A stretch of DNA of 64,000 nucleotides, taken from NCBI GenBank assembly GCA_030789695.1, contig CM061142.1, positions 159,560,714 through 159,624,713 of the forward strand, in the 5' to 3' direction. How positions within the stretch are numbered: the stretch's first letter is position 1; the number at the start of each line of letters is the position of its first letter. Made by a program: the position numbers and the translations under genes. The notes beneath the pieces are model-generated. The model saw only the letters and a list, made by a program, of their open reading frames with translations. It was not told the DNA's origin and did not search any database. Source of the stretch: Scilla litardierei (lineage: Eukaryota; Streptophyta; Magnoliopsida; Asparagales; Asparagaceae). Shown piece by piece: positions 55,492-64,000 of this stretch.

Positions 55492-55997
55492 GAAAGCCCA
55501 AGAATCAACTATTAAAGTATGTGCATAACAGGCGACTGTAGAACAAAACACAGTCGACTATTTTTAGACAGGCGACTGTAAATCGTTCAGCAGTCGACTG
55601 TTGAAAACATAAATTGCACATGCTTGGGAAAATTGAATTGGAGTCAAAGGAAAGATGATCTAATGTATTCCTATGACTGAAATGAAGATGTGTGTGCGCT
55701 CCAACAAAGTTCTACTTCTAAGCTACATACTAGAATAGAAAAAGAAGATTACATTAGTAGATCTCTCTTTTCTATCCAACGTTTGAGCTTGAAATCTTAT
55801 AGGAGCTTCAATCACCATCTTTGATCATCCAATCCACTTTCCTTGCTTTCATTGATCTTTGAGTGTCATCCATTGCTAATTGATCTTCATGAAATGCTTA
55901 GGCAATGGATTAACTGCAAATAGGGGATTAGTCACAAGTATTTATGTTTTCTCATCATTAACACCAAGTAGGGAGAAGTCCAATACTCAACATAAAT

Positions 55998-56272
55998 CGC
56001 CTTTGTTGTGCGACCGCTTCTTCGTCGAATTGGGGGAGAAGGTCTCTCCTCACATTTCGGAGTTCGGAGGGGCCTCCCGCCTGAGTTGGTCTCGCTTGCC
56101 TGGAAACAGTCCATTCCTCCATAATCTTAGTAAAGTTCTAAAAACTCTGGTAGACGCCAAGGGCTGCGTCCTGAATGACTACGGCCGACCCCTCAAGGAG
56201 GTAGATTCATTGGGGGAGTTCTTCAGGGAGAATGAGGCTCTGTGGCCAAGGACGGCCTCAGAGTGTCATTGA
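55998..56272 (-). pseudogene. gag: Gag of the Tat element, N-terminal part
   Basis: Minus-strand reading toward 55998 gives an open stretch ending DLLPQFDEEAVAQQRRF, which continues, after removal of the SIRE element and one target copy, into the coil at 22926. Upstream to about 56272 frames are broken by stops. A plus-strand ORF over the same bases is a shadow. Confidence 0.6.
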
Positions 56273-56390
56273 TCAGTGTCTCAAGTCATCCCGTCCTTCT
56301 CGGAGGTGGTGGGGGTGTGACGTCTGGTGACTTACCATGGAGGGAATTGCAGCGAAGATGTGTGGAGCCTGACATGGGTGTAACCCTTGA

Positions 56391-56408
56391 TTCCCATAGA
56401 CGACGCCA
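56391..56408 (-). other. Primer-binding site of the Tat element
   Basis: TGGCGTCGTCTATGGGAA in sense, two bases inside the LTR start; resembles the tRNA-Arg-type PBS of Ogre/Tat elements with a few mutations. Confidence 0.6.
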
Positions 56409-56410
56409 AT

Positions 56411-57442
56411 TGTTGCAGGTCAAGTCCACCTGACAATGATATTTATAGTTAATGGAAATTACGGGTATAATGCTTACAAGTATTGGGTTGATGGCGAGGT
56501 TAGCACGACTCGGAACACGCTTCGGGGGTGAAGGATCCAAGGTCGCCTAAAGGTCACCCAAGGTCATCGTCTCCTAGCAGCTGAGGCGAGCTTCCTGCGA
56601 CAATAACAACTCGTCAGAATGGCGGGGCTGGCTGTCAGCCTATAGCCTCTCCGATGCTTAAGTGAGTGGGTGACTTGAAATGAGTGTGTCGGACATGCTT
56701 GGCGATCTTAAGGTAGATCGGCGAAGCGTGGCGAGCTTATGAGGAAGGCACAGATATATGGGAGATATCCGACCTTGAATATTGGGAAAGAATTAGAGAT
56801 TTTAGCTGACCAACCCCCTCTATAGAGGCAGGATGGGGGTATTTATATGGCTGAGAGTCAGTTGCTCGTCGTCCTATCAGTTGTTGAGTCAGCTTAGGTG
56901 GAGGAGAAGTGATAGGTCGACAGGGCATGTCAGAGATATTTTACGCATTAATAGGTGTCAGATGGTGTCAGATGCATTATTGAGATACGAGGGGCGGCAT
57001 CAGTTCTCGACCTTAACCTCTGGCATTAATGGAGGGTAGGTGGCCCTACGTCACCCTGTCGGAGATATTTATGCTAGCTCTCCCTTGGGGAGAGTCAAGC
57101 TCGGTGACCAAGCTCGGTGCCTTCGGACCGTCTGATCGTGCTTCCTGTTGGAGAGTAGGCAAGCTTCTTCCTGGCATGACGAGCTTATCGATCGAGTGGG
57201 CAAGCTTCTTTAGTTGACCCTGAGGGCAAGCTTGTCGCATGGCGAGGCGAGCTTCCCTAGATAGAGGTGATCTTCCATTCGGGCTAGTACCACTTTCGGA
57301 TGGTCGGAGAGCTGTCCACTTGGGCTTTCAGTGTATGTGGGCCTCAATTACATGGGTCGACCTTAAGGCCATAACAGAGCCTATGACTAGGTTCGATTCT
57401 AGTGCACTTAATATAGGATGGGTCTTAGTTGGGACCCCGCCA
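56411..57442 (-). repeat. 5' LTR of the Tat element
   Basis: About 1.03 kb from TGTTGCAGG (56411) to CCCGCCA (57442) on +. The left end is set by the PBS; the right end is a judgement, placed where SIRE-like sequence begins. In sense it has a TATAAATA box at 56847-56840. Repeated GGCGAGCTTCC/GGCAAGCTT-type segments occur at 56585 and 57160-57255. The partner LTR is off-window. Confidence 0.55.
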
Positions 57443-57519
57443 AGAATCCCGTCGAAGAAGAAGGTAAAGAAGAAGAAGAAGAAGAAGAAGAATAATAATA
57501 AGCTGAAGAAAGAGAACCC

Positions 57520-57749
57520 ATGGAGCTAGGACAATCTTCATCCTCTATGGAGATTCCTCCATACATGCTTGCTTATCAAAAAGCCATATGTGCTAGGCTT
57601 GAAAAGATGGAACTTCAAGTGAGCAACGTTAGAGAGGATTTGATCTTTAAAGATGGAAAAACTGAAGGAAACAATGGCCCAAAGGCTTGACATCACGGAT
57701 GCTTTGTTTGAAGAAGTCAAAGAAGAGCTTGTCGAAATCAAGAAGTAAA
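57520..57749 (+). pseudogene. C-terminal part of the 3' ORF of the SIRE-like remnant
   Basis: Starts MELGQSSSS; the first frame runs to about 57690, but from 57652 another frame gives a better continuation, a coil with MAQRLDITDALFEEVKEEL ending KK-stop at 57749. This suggests one frameshift. Charged heptad-like pattern; no membrane segment. Confidence 0.55.
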
Positions 57750-58478
57750 TACGTCGTGGATGAACGTCATCAAAGAATCACTTTATATGGTTATGGACTT
57801 TACTTTGTGTGAACTTTATGTTTGTATGACTCTTTAAACAATTTGGGTTGTAATATTTTGTGTTTGACATCTATGTCACCTTGGTGTGTGACATTGTAGA
57901 ACTCTATGTTGTTTTCTCACAAATTTTGCTTTTTGTGTGAGAAAATGATATTTGCTAATTATGTTTGAATTTCATTCTCTATGCTTATATCTATCTGAAA
58001 TGTTCGAGATTCATATGCTTGAAGAAATTTACGTTTGGAATTAAAGATTGCAAATCCTTTATTTGCTAAATCCCAATACCATGGATATTGTGTGGCTCAT
58101 TGTAAGAAAACATACGAGGATATTGAGACCTTTTATTATTTTGAAACATCAAGTGAATGTTCTATTTCATGCAAAATTATCACACTTGGTTTCATTGAGT
58201 TTAATGTTATGATTTTTTTTCATTTTTTTCAAGTATGTTTTTCTCATGTCACATTTTTCGAAAGGAAAATTAGATTTTTTTGATGTGACAATGGGGAGAA
58301 AATAATACGAAACATGAAACATGCATATTTCTGCTTATTGCTAACCAGCCTTGATACAAGGGGAGTAACTTCTCCATAGCAATCCTGCATCTCTGCAATG
58401 TGAGCATAAGTTATTTTGGTTGTCACAGTCTATTTTCCATATTTTAATCATTTGTTGTCATAATAAAAAAGGGGAGAG
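57750..58478 (+). other. 3' UTR and PPT of the SIRE-like remnant
   Basis: AT-rich, no supported ORF (an 82-codon frame at 58035-58283 has no recognisable features). The PPT abuts the LTR at 58479. Confidence 0.55.
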
Positions 58479-58938
58479 TGTTGGGATATTGAGACCCACC
58501 CCAGTAGATTTTGATAGTGTGCACAAGTGATATGTGTACTAATATGTTTAATTTAAGTGTATATAGATATTAATGGATTATTTTATACCCATGAAGATTA
58601 TGCGCATTATAAAACTAAATGAAGGACTTAGAAGCCACGATAGGTGGTCTACCTTCGAGCCAATAAATGAAGCTTATGATGGCTTAACCATATGAAGCAT
58701 ATGAAGACTTAAGATCAAGACAAGATGGCTCAAGTCAAAGATCGAAGAACGAGAGCAAGTGATGTGTGTATAAGTGAGTTATATACTAAGAATGTAAACG
58801 CCAAAGTATATTTCATACACACACACACAAAATTCTTGGAAAAATAGTTTTTAAATATACTATATCATATAATACTTTGATATAATTTTTATAAATTATT
58901 TTTCAAGTATTTTCTAGTAGAAAAAATCCAGTATCAAG

Positions 58939-59136
58939 AAATAGCCGACTATGTGGCTCAGATAGCCGATTATTGTTAGTCAAATTTTGCCTACAACTCT
59001 CTTTAAAATAATAGCCAAATATTATTGAACATAGCTTCTATCTGGGTAAGATAGCCGGCTATTCCCCAGAATAGCCAACTATCTGGGTCAACCCTTGACA
59101 GATTTAGCAATTGAGCTTGATTTTTGATAGCCGTTA
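58939..59136. repeat. U3 palindrome array, ATAGCCGGCTAT family
   Basis: One perfect ATAGCCGGCTAT near 59052 plus decayed copies (ATAGCCGACTAT, ATAGCCGATTAT, ATAGCCAACTAT, ATAGCCAAATAT). It ends about 60 bp upstream of the TATA box at 59198. Differences are mostly C/G to A/T, as expected from CpG decay. Confidence 0.7.
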
Positions 59137-59197
59137 ACCAACCGTTGGAGAAGACTTTTTGAGCTGATTTTGTGCGGATTTTATGCTATTTCTTCTC

Positions 59198-59205
59198 TAT
59201 AAATA
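59198..59205 (+). promoter_or_regulatory. TATA box of the SIRE-like remnant LTR
   Basis: TATAAATA within CTATAAATAGC, about 60 bp downstream of the palindrome array. Confidence 0.7.
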
Positions 59206-60134
59206 GCTAGAAATTCAGAGGTTTTTGCAACAATCAAATTCATATTATTCAAAATCTCTTCTTTGTTCAAAAATGCTCAAGCTCTCAAACGTTCTTCATA
59301 TTTTCAAAAAAGCTACTGATTTTAATTCTTTTGTAATTAATTCTTAGTTATTTTTATTTGATTATTTTTAGCATTTACGACTTGAATTGATCTCCAAACG
59401 CTTATAGCTTTTGCATATTGAGGTTTATATTTCAAGCTCTCTTTTTTAATCTTTATGTTATTAAATTCACTCTTTTTCAAAGATTAAAAACTTGACTATT
59501 GATTTCTAAATCCCAAGTGCATATTTTAGAGAATCAATTTTCAAGAACAAGTCTTTTGATCAAATTTTGCTAATCTATATCATTGTATTAGATCAAAGAA
59601 TTTTCTGATTTCTTAAGCCACATTTACACTTAAATACTTTTGGCTTTAGGAAATCTTGTACTCATTTTCAGATATGTTGTAAAGCCTTTGAAGAAGACTT
59701 GGTGTTTGTAATTCCTTTGTGAAGGGAATGTGTTGTTGGAAAATCCTATGTAACTAGGTGTGTCGGTTCGAAATTCCTAGCGAGAGAAGCTAGGTGATTT
59801 TATTGTAGTTTGTAATAGTAGATTAAATCCCAAGCGAGGTCAAGGACTGAATGTACCCAGGGCGGGGAACCAGGATAAATTGTTGTGTTGCACTATGCAT
59901 CTACTTTCTCTCTCTCTCTCTAATTTTTTTGTTTGTAACATTTATTTCTGCTGTAACTCATAATTTTCACAATCATATAATACTGTATTGATTAAGTACA
60001 TTTGTGGTAACTCTCATTTGATACTTAGGTAACAAAGTTAGAAGGATTTTAATTGACGCGAATAATTGTATTATTTGTTACCAACCATATTCAACCCCCT
60101 TTCTAGTGATGTCTACCATCCTTGGGATCCAATA

Positions 60135-61037
60135 GGTACGTTAGATGGAGGGACAAGGAACCATGATTTTGACATTGGATATCAATGAAGTTCCTTGGCC
60201 AAATGGTGATGCGAAGGTATGATTTCTTATTTGAGCTTATTGCTTACCTTCATAGAATATTTTGGTGTGCTTCTTTTAATTTTTGGTGTGCTTTTTCATT
60301 TTTTCTTGAGTGTAATTTTCTTTTTCTTTTTTCCTTGTGTGTTCTTTTTGGTGTGTTAGAAAATTAGAAAATGAAAAAATGATGAAAACGTGAAATTTCA
60401 AAAAGAAAAAAATTGAAAAATTGAAAAATATAAAAAATTGAGCTTAGTGGATACCTTTCTTTTGTTCATTTGAAAAAGTAACTTTGGATGAAAATCATAT
60501 TATGTATAGAATTCTAGTTTTATTTTCTTGACTATGTTTGCATAATTGACTTTATGAATAGTTAAGACATGTTCGATAACGAATAACTAGATTTCTACAT
60601 TTTCACCTTACACTTTCACGGTATTATTTGTTATGGCTTATATGGTGTTGTTTTCATGAATATTGGAAAGTGGGTGAAGGTGGATTAAAAATACAAAGTA
60701 TGTTACTTGATGGGATATGTAGTGTCATGCCTTGGATGAGAAACAAAGCTCATGAAAAATAAAATACGTTGAAAAGAAAAATAAAAATCATATGAAAAGA
60801 AAAAGAAAAGAGTTTCGTATGTAAAATGGATACGATCCATGGCTATGATACAACCCACGGATATCCAACTCATGCTATAGATTCATATCTTTTTTAGTTT
60901 GGTGTTATGTCCGTCAAGTAATGCCACCCCTCATCTAAGAGTCCTTCTAGGCTATGTATGGGTGTTGGTATCTTGAACTCATGTCTTATGAGGTGGGGAA
61001 AAACAATCCTTGTAGAAGTTCATAAAAATTTGGAAAG
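60135..61037. other. Unclassified AT-rich retroelement-like debris
   Basis: A-rich low-complexity stretch (60360-60440, 60760-60815) and isolated phrases reminiscent of Athila 3' noncoding regions. No ORF, ends or repeats that let me assign it. Confidence 0.35.
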
Positions 61038-61330
61038 TGTTGGGGTGAAATCCGAAACGCCTTGGGATCAATGCGGAAACCAACCTTAATAAACTGATCA
61101 GGAATATAGAGCTAGCAAAAATCTAATCCTAATGACCCAACAAAATTCCCAAATGACATTGCAATAGAAAGTAGCAAACGAATCACAGCAACAAATAAAT
61201 CAATCACAGACACAAGAGAATTTACCCTGGTTCGGTTGTAAACAACCTACATCCAGCAATCCAATCCGAGACGATTCCACTGTGACTTAATCAGAATAAC
61301 AATAAGAATTATAGAAAGTCCAATAAAAAA
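61038..61330. repeat. Probable LTR fragment (copia-like), truncated
   Basis: Starts TGTTGGGGTGAAATCCG, a LTR-like start, and carries a TTTACCCTGGTTCGG segment often seen in copia LTRs. It ends near 61330 where chromovirus leader begins; orientation and family uncertain. Confidence 0.4.
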
Positions 61331-61388
61331 AATTCAACGCCGTGCCTTGGGCTAAGAGTCTGATCTGTTTTGTTTCCTGTGTCAATAG

Positions 61389-62520
61389 ATGGCTGGGAGA
61401 CGGAATGCCCGTGGTGGTGGTGGTGTGCCCCCTCGTGACCAGGAGCCGGACCGAGAGCCCACCACCGGGGAGATGATGAGGATGATGCATCAGATGATGC
61501 AGGTGCAGCAAGGAATTCTACAGACTGTCCGGAATGTTCCGCCTGCTCGTGCAGCACCGGCTGTCCAGGCTGCCCCTCGCTTCGAGCCTGGAGCGGAGCA
61601 ATTTCGGGAGCTGGGTCCCGCTTACTTCGATGGGACCGAGGGACCCCTGGCTGCAGATGAGTGGACCAGGAACATGGAAGATAATCTGAAGATGTCAAAG
61701 GTCGACCCGACTGGATGGGTTGATCTGGCAAAGCGGCAGCTGAAGGACAACGCGCGGAACTGGTGGGATGCCGAGGAGGAGTTGTTGGAGGAGCCGATTT
61801 CTTGGGCTACCTTCAAGTCCAGGTTTGATGAGGAATATTTTCCTAAGGCCGCCAGGAGGGAGATGGCTCAGCATTTCATTGACTTGAAGCAGGGGAATTT
61901 GACGGTGGATCAGTACCACCAGGAATTTACGAGGCTGAGTCGTTTTGCACCAAAGATGGTGCAGGATGCTGAGGAGAGAGCCCAGAGGTTTCTGCAGGGG
62001 CTTTCGTTGGATCTGCAGAGCTATGTCACTTCTTCTGATGCGGAGACTTACCAGAAGGTTCTGATTACGACGAAGAGGCAGGAGAGGATTGTGAATCAGA
62101 AGAGGGGACAGATTTCTGGCACTGGGAAGAGGCCTATGGAGCAGGCCAGAGCAGTGGTGAGACCGGGGCACGGGCCCAACCAGCCTGTGCAGTTCAAGAG
62201 GCCCGGAGGACCTTCTACTTTGAAGACTTGCAATTTCTGTGGCAAGACGGGGCATATCAAGGATCAGTGCCGGAAGATGCTGGGGCAGTGTTTAGTTTGT
62301 GGTGATCCTGCGCACACCATGAAGGATTGCCCGAGGTCGAAGCAGCCGTGGAGGGCACCTGTTGCAGCTCAGCCGTTGCAGTAGAGGGCACATGTTCCTG
62401 CTGGTCGTGGAGCACCTCTCGTTCCGCAGAGGCAGGCGTTTCAGCAGGCTGTCCGGCCAAGACGACAGGCGTTTTTGATGACTGCTGCTGAGACCGAGGC
62501 GCTGGATGAGGTTATCGCAG
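61389..62520 (+). pseudogene. gag: Gag of the chromovirus with one in-frame TAG
   Basis: 331 codons to TAG at 62382, then the same frame continues to 62520 (ends AETEALDEVIA). A Met/Gln-rich N-terminus is followed by the capsid core at about residues 70-230 (RNWWDAEEELL, FDEEYFPKAARREMAQHF, FLQGLSLDLQSYV) and two zinc knuckles (CNFCGKTGHIKDQC and CLVCGDPAHTMKDC, about 283-315). TAG replaces a likely CAG in a Gln/Ala-rich linker, so it may be a nonsense mutation or a readthrough site. Confidence 0.8.
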
Positions 62521-62634
62521 GTAACTTTCTATCTAGCTGTTTTTTTTCTTAGTCCGGTTGGTTGTTAGATTTGATTAGTTGTTTGCATATGATTGTTTGC
62601 TAGAATAGAATTTGATTGTTAGACTGTCTGTTAG
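62521..62634 (+). other. Candidate 114-bp intron at the gag-PR junction
   Basis: Begins GTAACT, has a poly-T run and ends TGTTAG. Removing it joins codons in frame across a Gly codon, ending EVIAG and resuming VILVCAFPARVLFDSG. It has in-frame stops (TAG at about 62550). The alternative is a small insertion. Confidence 0.5.
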
Positions 62635-63559
62635 GTGTGATCTTGGTTTGCGCTTTTCCTGCACGAGTTCTCTTCGACTCTGGTGCATCCATGTGTATCA
62701 TTTCTCGGAGCTTCGTGGAGAGGCATTCCTTGTCGACTTCCTCTCTTCCCCAGAGTTGGAACATCGTCACAGGGAATGGTGTGATTTCGGTGCATCTGGG
62801 TGCAATTTCTGCCCGTTGGTGGTCTGTGGACACGAGCTGTATGCTGACTTTATTGTCCACGACATCATCAACTACGATGCGGTGCTTGGGATGGATTGGC
62901 TTGCGAGCTTCTACGCTACGATCGACTGTCGGAGGAAGAAGGTGGTGTTTGAGATTCCTGGACATCCAGTGTTTGAGTTCAGCCGTGGTAGCAGTTCGCT
63001 TGGTCCGGTCAGGTTTCGGGCCAAGCCGGTGGAAGCTGTGGATGTTGTGAGGAACATCCGGGAGAAGCTAAGGATTGCGCAGGACCGTTTCAAGCATTGG
63101 GCAGATGCTAAATGGAGGCCTCTGGAGTTTCAGCCTGGAGACCATGTTTTTCTAAATATTTCTCCGAATCGCGGAGTTATCCGATTTGGAAAGAGAGGCA
63201 AGCTGAGTCCGAGGTACATTGGGCCGTTTGACGTCCTGGAGAGAGTTGGAGCTGTGGCTTATCGCTTGGCATTGCCACAGTCACTGGAGGGAGTTCACGA
63301 CGTATTTCACGTATCTCAGTTACGTCGATACGTCAGTGATCCGGCCCATGCTGTTGATTTCTCAGAGATCACGGTTCGTCCGGATCTTACCTATGACCAG
63401 CAGCCAGTTGAGATTTTGGACCGACGGCAGAAGCAGTTGAGAAATAAGACCGTCGACCTGGTTAGAGTGCAGTGGCGGCATGGTTCACCTGGGGAGTCTA
63501 CCTGGGAGCATGAGGAAGACATGAGAGATCGCTTCCCGCATTTGTTTCCTGAGCATTAG
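62635..63559 (+). pseudogene. pol: PR fused to integrase C-terminus and chromodomain
   Basis: PR catalytic segment RVLFDSGASMCIISRSF near 62665-62715. A frameshift near 62800-62815 moves the rest (GHELYADFIVHDI, VLGMDWLASFYATIDC) into the frame that stays open to 63559. At about 63000 the PR tail passes directly into an integrase C-terminal region (DRFKHWADAKWRPLEF, then GDHVFL, KLSPRYIGPFDVLERVG, GVHDVFHVSQLRRYV). A chromodomain follows (PVEILDRRQKQLRNKTVDLV, then STWEHEEDM). RT, RNase H and the INT core (about 2.5 kb in relatives) are missing without breaking the frame. Confidence 0.8.
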
Positions 63560-63605
63560 TAGATGTAGATTCCGAGGGCGGAATCTTTTCTTAAGGTGGG
63601 TAGGA

Positions 63606-64000
63606 TGTAACGGCCACTTCCGGTCGTACGTATTTTGTGCGTATGTTGATTCGTGTGAGTATTTTTTTGTATTTGGTTTTATTATTGTAATTCCGTAGTT
63701 CCGACGTGCGACCGAACCCCGTATTCACGATCCTCTCGAAGGCGCGATCGCCCCTGTATTTTCCTTGTAATTTTTGGATGTCGAGGGCCCAATCTACTTA
63801 ACACGTTAATAAGTTATAAAATATTTCTTATAAAAAAATTTTAATTTTTCTAGATGGGCTGTCGTTTTAATTCCAAAACAAACTAATTAATATGATAAAC
63901 CCTAAACTAATTCATTCTTATTAAAAGATGGCTCCACTCACTGTCAAATGTAACTGACATCTTTAAAATATCTAACTAAATAACTAAGGGATCTTTTTAC
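63606..64000 (+). repeat. 3' LTR of the chromovirus, incomplete
   Basis: TGTAACGGCCACTTCCGG follows a purine-rich AAGGTGGGTAGGA tract (PPT). The first 30 bp resemble the solo LTR start at 44443. Continues beyond the window. Confidence 0.7.

Larger units (their letters stand above)
22927..55992 (-). mobile_element. SIRE/Maximus-type Ty1/copia element, interrupted by three insertions
   Basis: Minus-strand copia element with LTRs starting TGTTGAG and ending CCTACA in sense orientation. PBS (tRNA-iMet), gag, PR-INT-RT-RNaseH order, a 3' ORF and a polypurine tract are all present. Flanks are TGAAT (22922-22926) and TAAAT (55993-55997), a target duplication with one mismatch. Own sequence, after removing element B (23358-33638), the hAT with its solo LTR (44179-48433) and LARD (48622-55491), is roughly 11.7 kb. 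It is inserted into Tat gag. Pol has several stops and frameshifts. Internal order and the long 3' region with an extra ORF fit the SIRE lineage. Confidence 0.9.
42994..55992 (-). repeat. 5' (right) LTR of the SIRE element, split and end-deleted
   Basis: Segments 42994-44178, 48442-48621 and 55497-55992 match the left LTR in order. Insertions are the hAT-like element (TSD TTTACAGT) and LARD (TSD GAAAG). Relative to the left LTR, about 76 bp of the U5 end (equivalent to 22927-23002) are missing. The junction ACCAAATT at 42990 also occurs at 23003, fitting deletion between 8-bp direct repeats after insertion. Confidence 0.85.
3280..57442 (-). mobile_element. Tat-lineage Ty3/gypsy element hosting most insertions (segments 3280-4502, 14823-22926, 55993-57442)
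   Basis: Minus-strand element assembled from three segments. Order in sense direction: LTR (57442-56411), PBS, gag, PR, RT, two RNase H domains, INT, minisatellite, then an ORF in antisense orientation. A second RNase H domain and an antisense ORF downstream of pol are established traits of the Tat lineage (Grande, RIRE2, Ogre relatives). Removing the SIRE element at 22927-55992 restores a continuous gag reading frame, and removing Athila at 4503-14822 rejoins the antisense ORF. The 3' LTR is beyond the left edge. All coding parts are broken, so the element is dead and older than its insertions. Confidence 0.8.
57443..60134 (+). mobile_element. SIRE-like copia remnant: 3' ORF, PPT and 3' LTR
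   Basis: Plus-strand 3' end of a second SIRE-type element. It begins at the Tat LTR edge with an AAG/GAA-rich stretch (57457-57502, a GAA microsatellite), then 3' ORF (57520-57749), UTR, a PPT (AAAAAAGGGGAGAG, ending 58478) and a complete LTR. The Tat element presumably inserted into it. Pol and 5' LTR are not in the window. Confidence 0.75.
58479..60134 (+). repeat. 3' LTR of the SIRE-like remnant
   Basis: TGTTGGGATATTG to CTTGGGATCCAATA, about 1.66 kb (the terminal CA reads TA). The U3 carries a TAGCCGGCTA-type array (58939-59136), a CTATAAATAG box follows at 59197-59206, and the U5 has CAACCCCCTTTCTAGTG near 60090, a typical SIRE LTR end. Confidence 0.75.
61331..64000 (+). mobile_element. 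Tekay/Del-type chromovirus with the RT-RNaseH-INT core deleted
   Basis: gag (61389-62520), a candidate intron, PR joined directly to the integrase C-terminus plus chromodomain (62635-63559), a purine tract, then a LTR starting TGTAACGGCC at 63606 that runs off the window. The 5' LTR and PBS are not found upstream. A chromodomain after the GPF motif identifies the chromovirus group. Confidence 0.8.

Noticed and set aside
55880..56272. Plus-strand 130-codon ORF
   Set aside because: Spans the SIRE/Tat junction and is antisense to the Tat gag remnant.

Overview
The window is flowering-plant nuclear DNA made almost entirely of nested LTR retrotransposons. The evidence is Athila-, Tat- and Tekay-type Ty3/gypsy proteins, SIRE-type Ty1/copia proteins, primer-binding sites matching plant tRNAs, 5-bp target duplications and plant-style TATA boxes. 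I see no host gene, rRNA or tRNA gene. The species cannot be read from the sequence.

Layout from outside in. (1) Oldest at the right is a SIRE-like copia remnant on + (57443-60134). It is followed by unclassified debris (60135-61330) and a deleted Tekay-like chromovirus on + (61389 to beyond 64000). (2) A Tat-lineage gypsy element on the - strand occupies the rest, from beyond the left edge to 57442. Its 5' LTR is at 56411-57442, gag is split between 55998-56272 and 21161-22926, PR/RT/dual RNase H/INT lie at 21160-17503, a minisatellite at 16122-17215, and an antisense ORF on + is split between 14823-15813 and 3294-4450. (3) Three elements interrupt it: an Athila-like element A (-, 1-3279, running off the window), a near-complete Athila (+, 4503-14822) and a SIRE-like copia element (-, 22927-55992). 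(4) The SIRE element is interrupted in turn. Element B (-, Athila-like, gag and PR but no RT/INT, 23358-33638) sits in its left LTR. A hAT-like DNA transposon (44179-48433), itself carrying a 3.26-kb solo LTR (44443-47705), and a young pol-less LTR element called LARD here (+, 48622-55491) sit in its right LTR. Most boundaries carry target duplications: TTGGG/CTGGG, TGAAT/TAAAT, ACTTA, TTTACAGT, CTTAT and GAAAG.

LTR divergence counted by eye agrees with the nesting: LARD below 1 percent, element B about 1.7 percent, Athila about 3 percent. Only three long ORFs are clearly intact and family-typical: the Athila gag, element B gag with its overlapping PR ORF, and the LARD zinc-knuckle ORF. The other pol genes carry stops, frameshifts or deletions.

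The most striking pattern is in regulatory DNA. Five LTR families here carry arrays of a short, family-specific palindrome (CTCGGTCGAG, CTCGGCCGAG, CAGTCGACTG, CCGATCGG, TAGCCGGCTA). Where a TATA box is recognisable, the array lies just upstream of it. In two unrelated elements (gypsy B and the SIRE copia) the same family palindrome is arrayed a second time inside the element, between pol and a 3' ORF and upstream of a second TATA-like box. This suggests an internal promoter for the 3' ORF.
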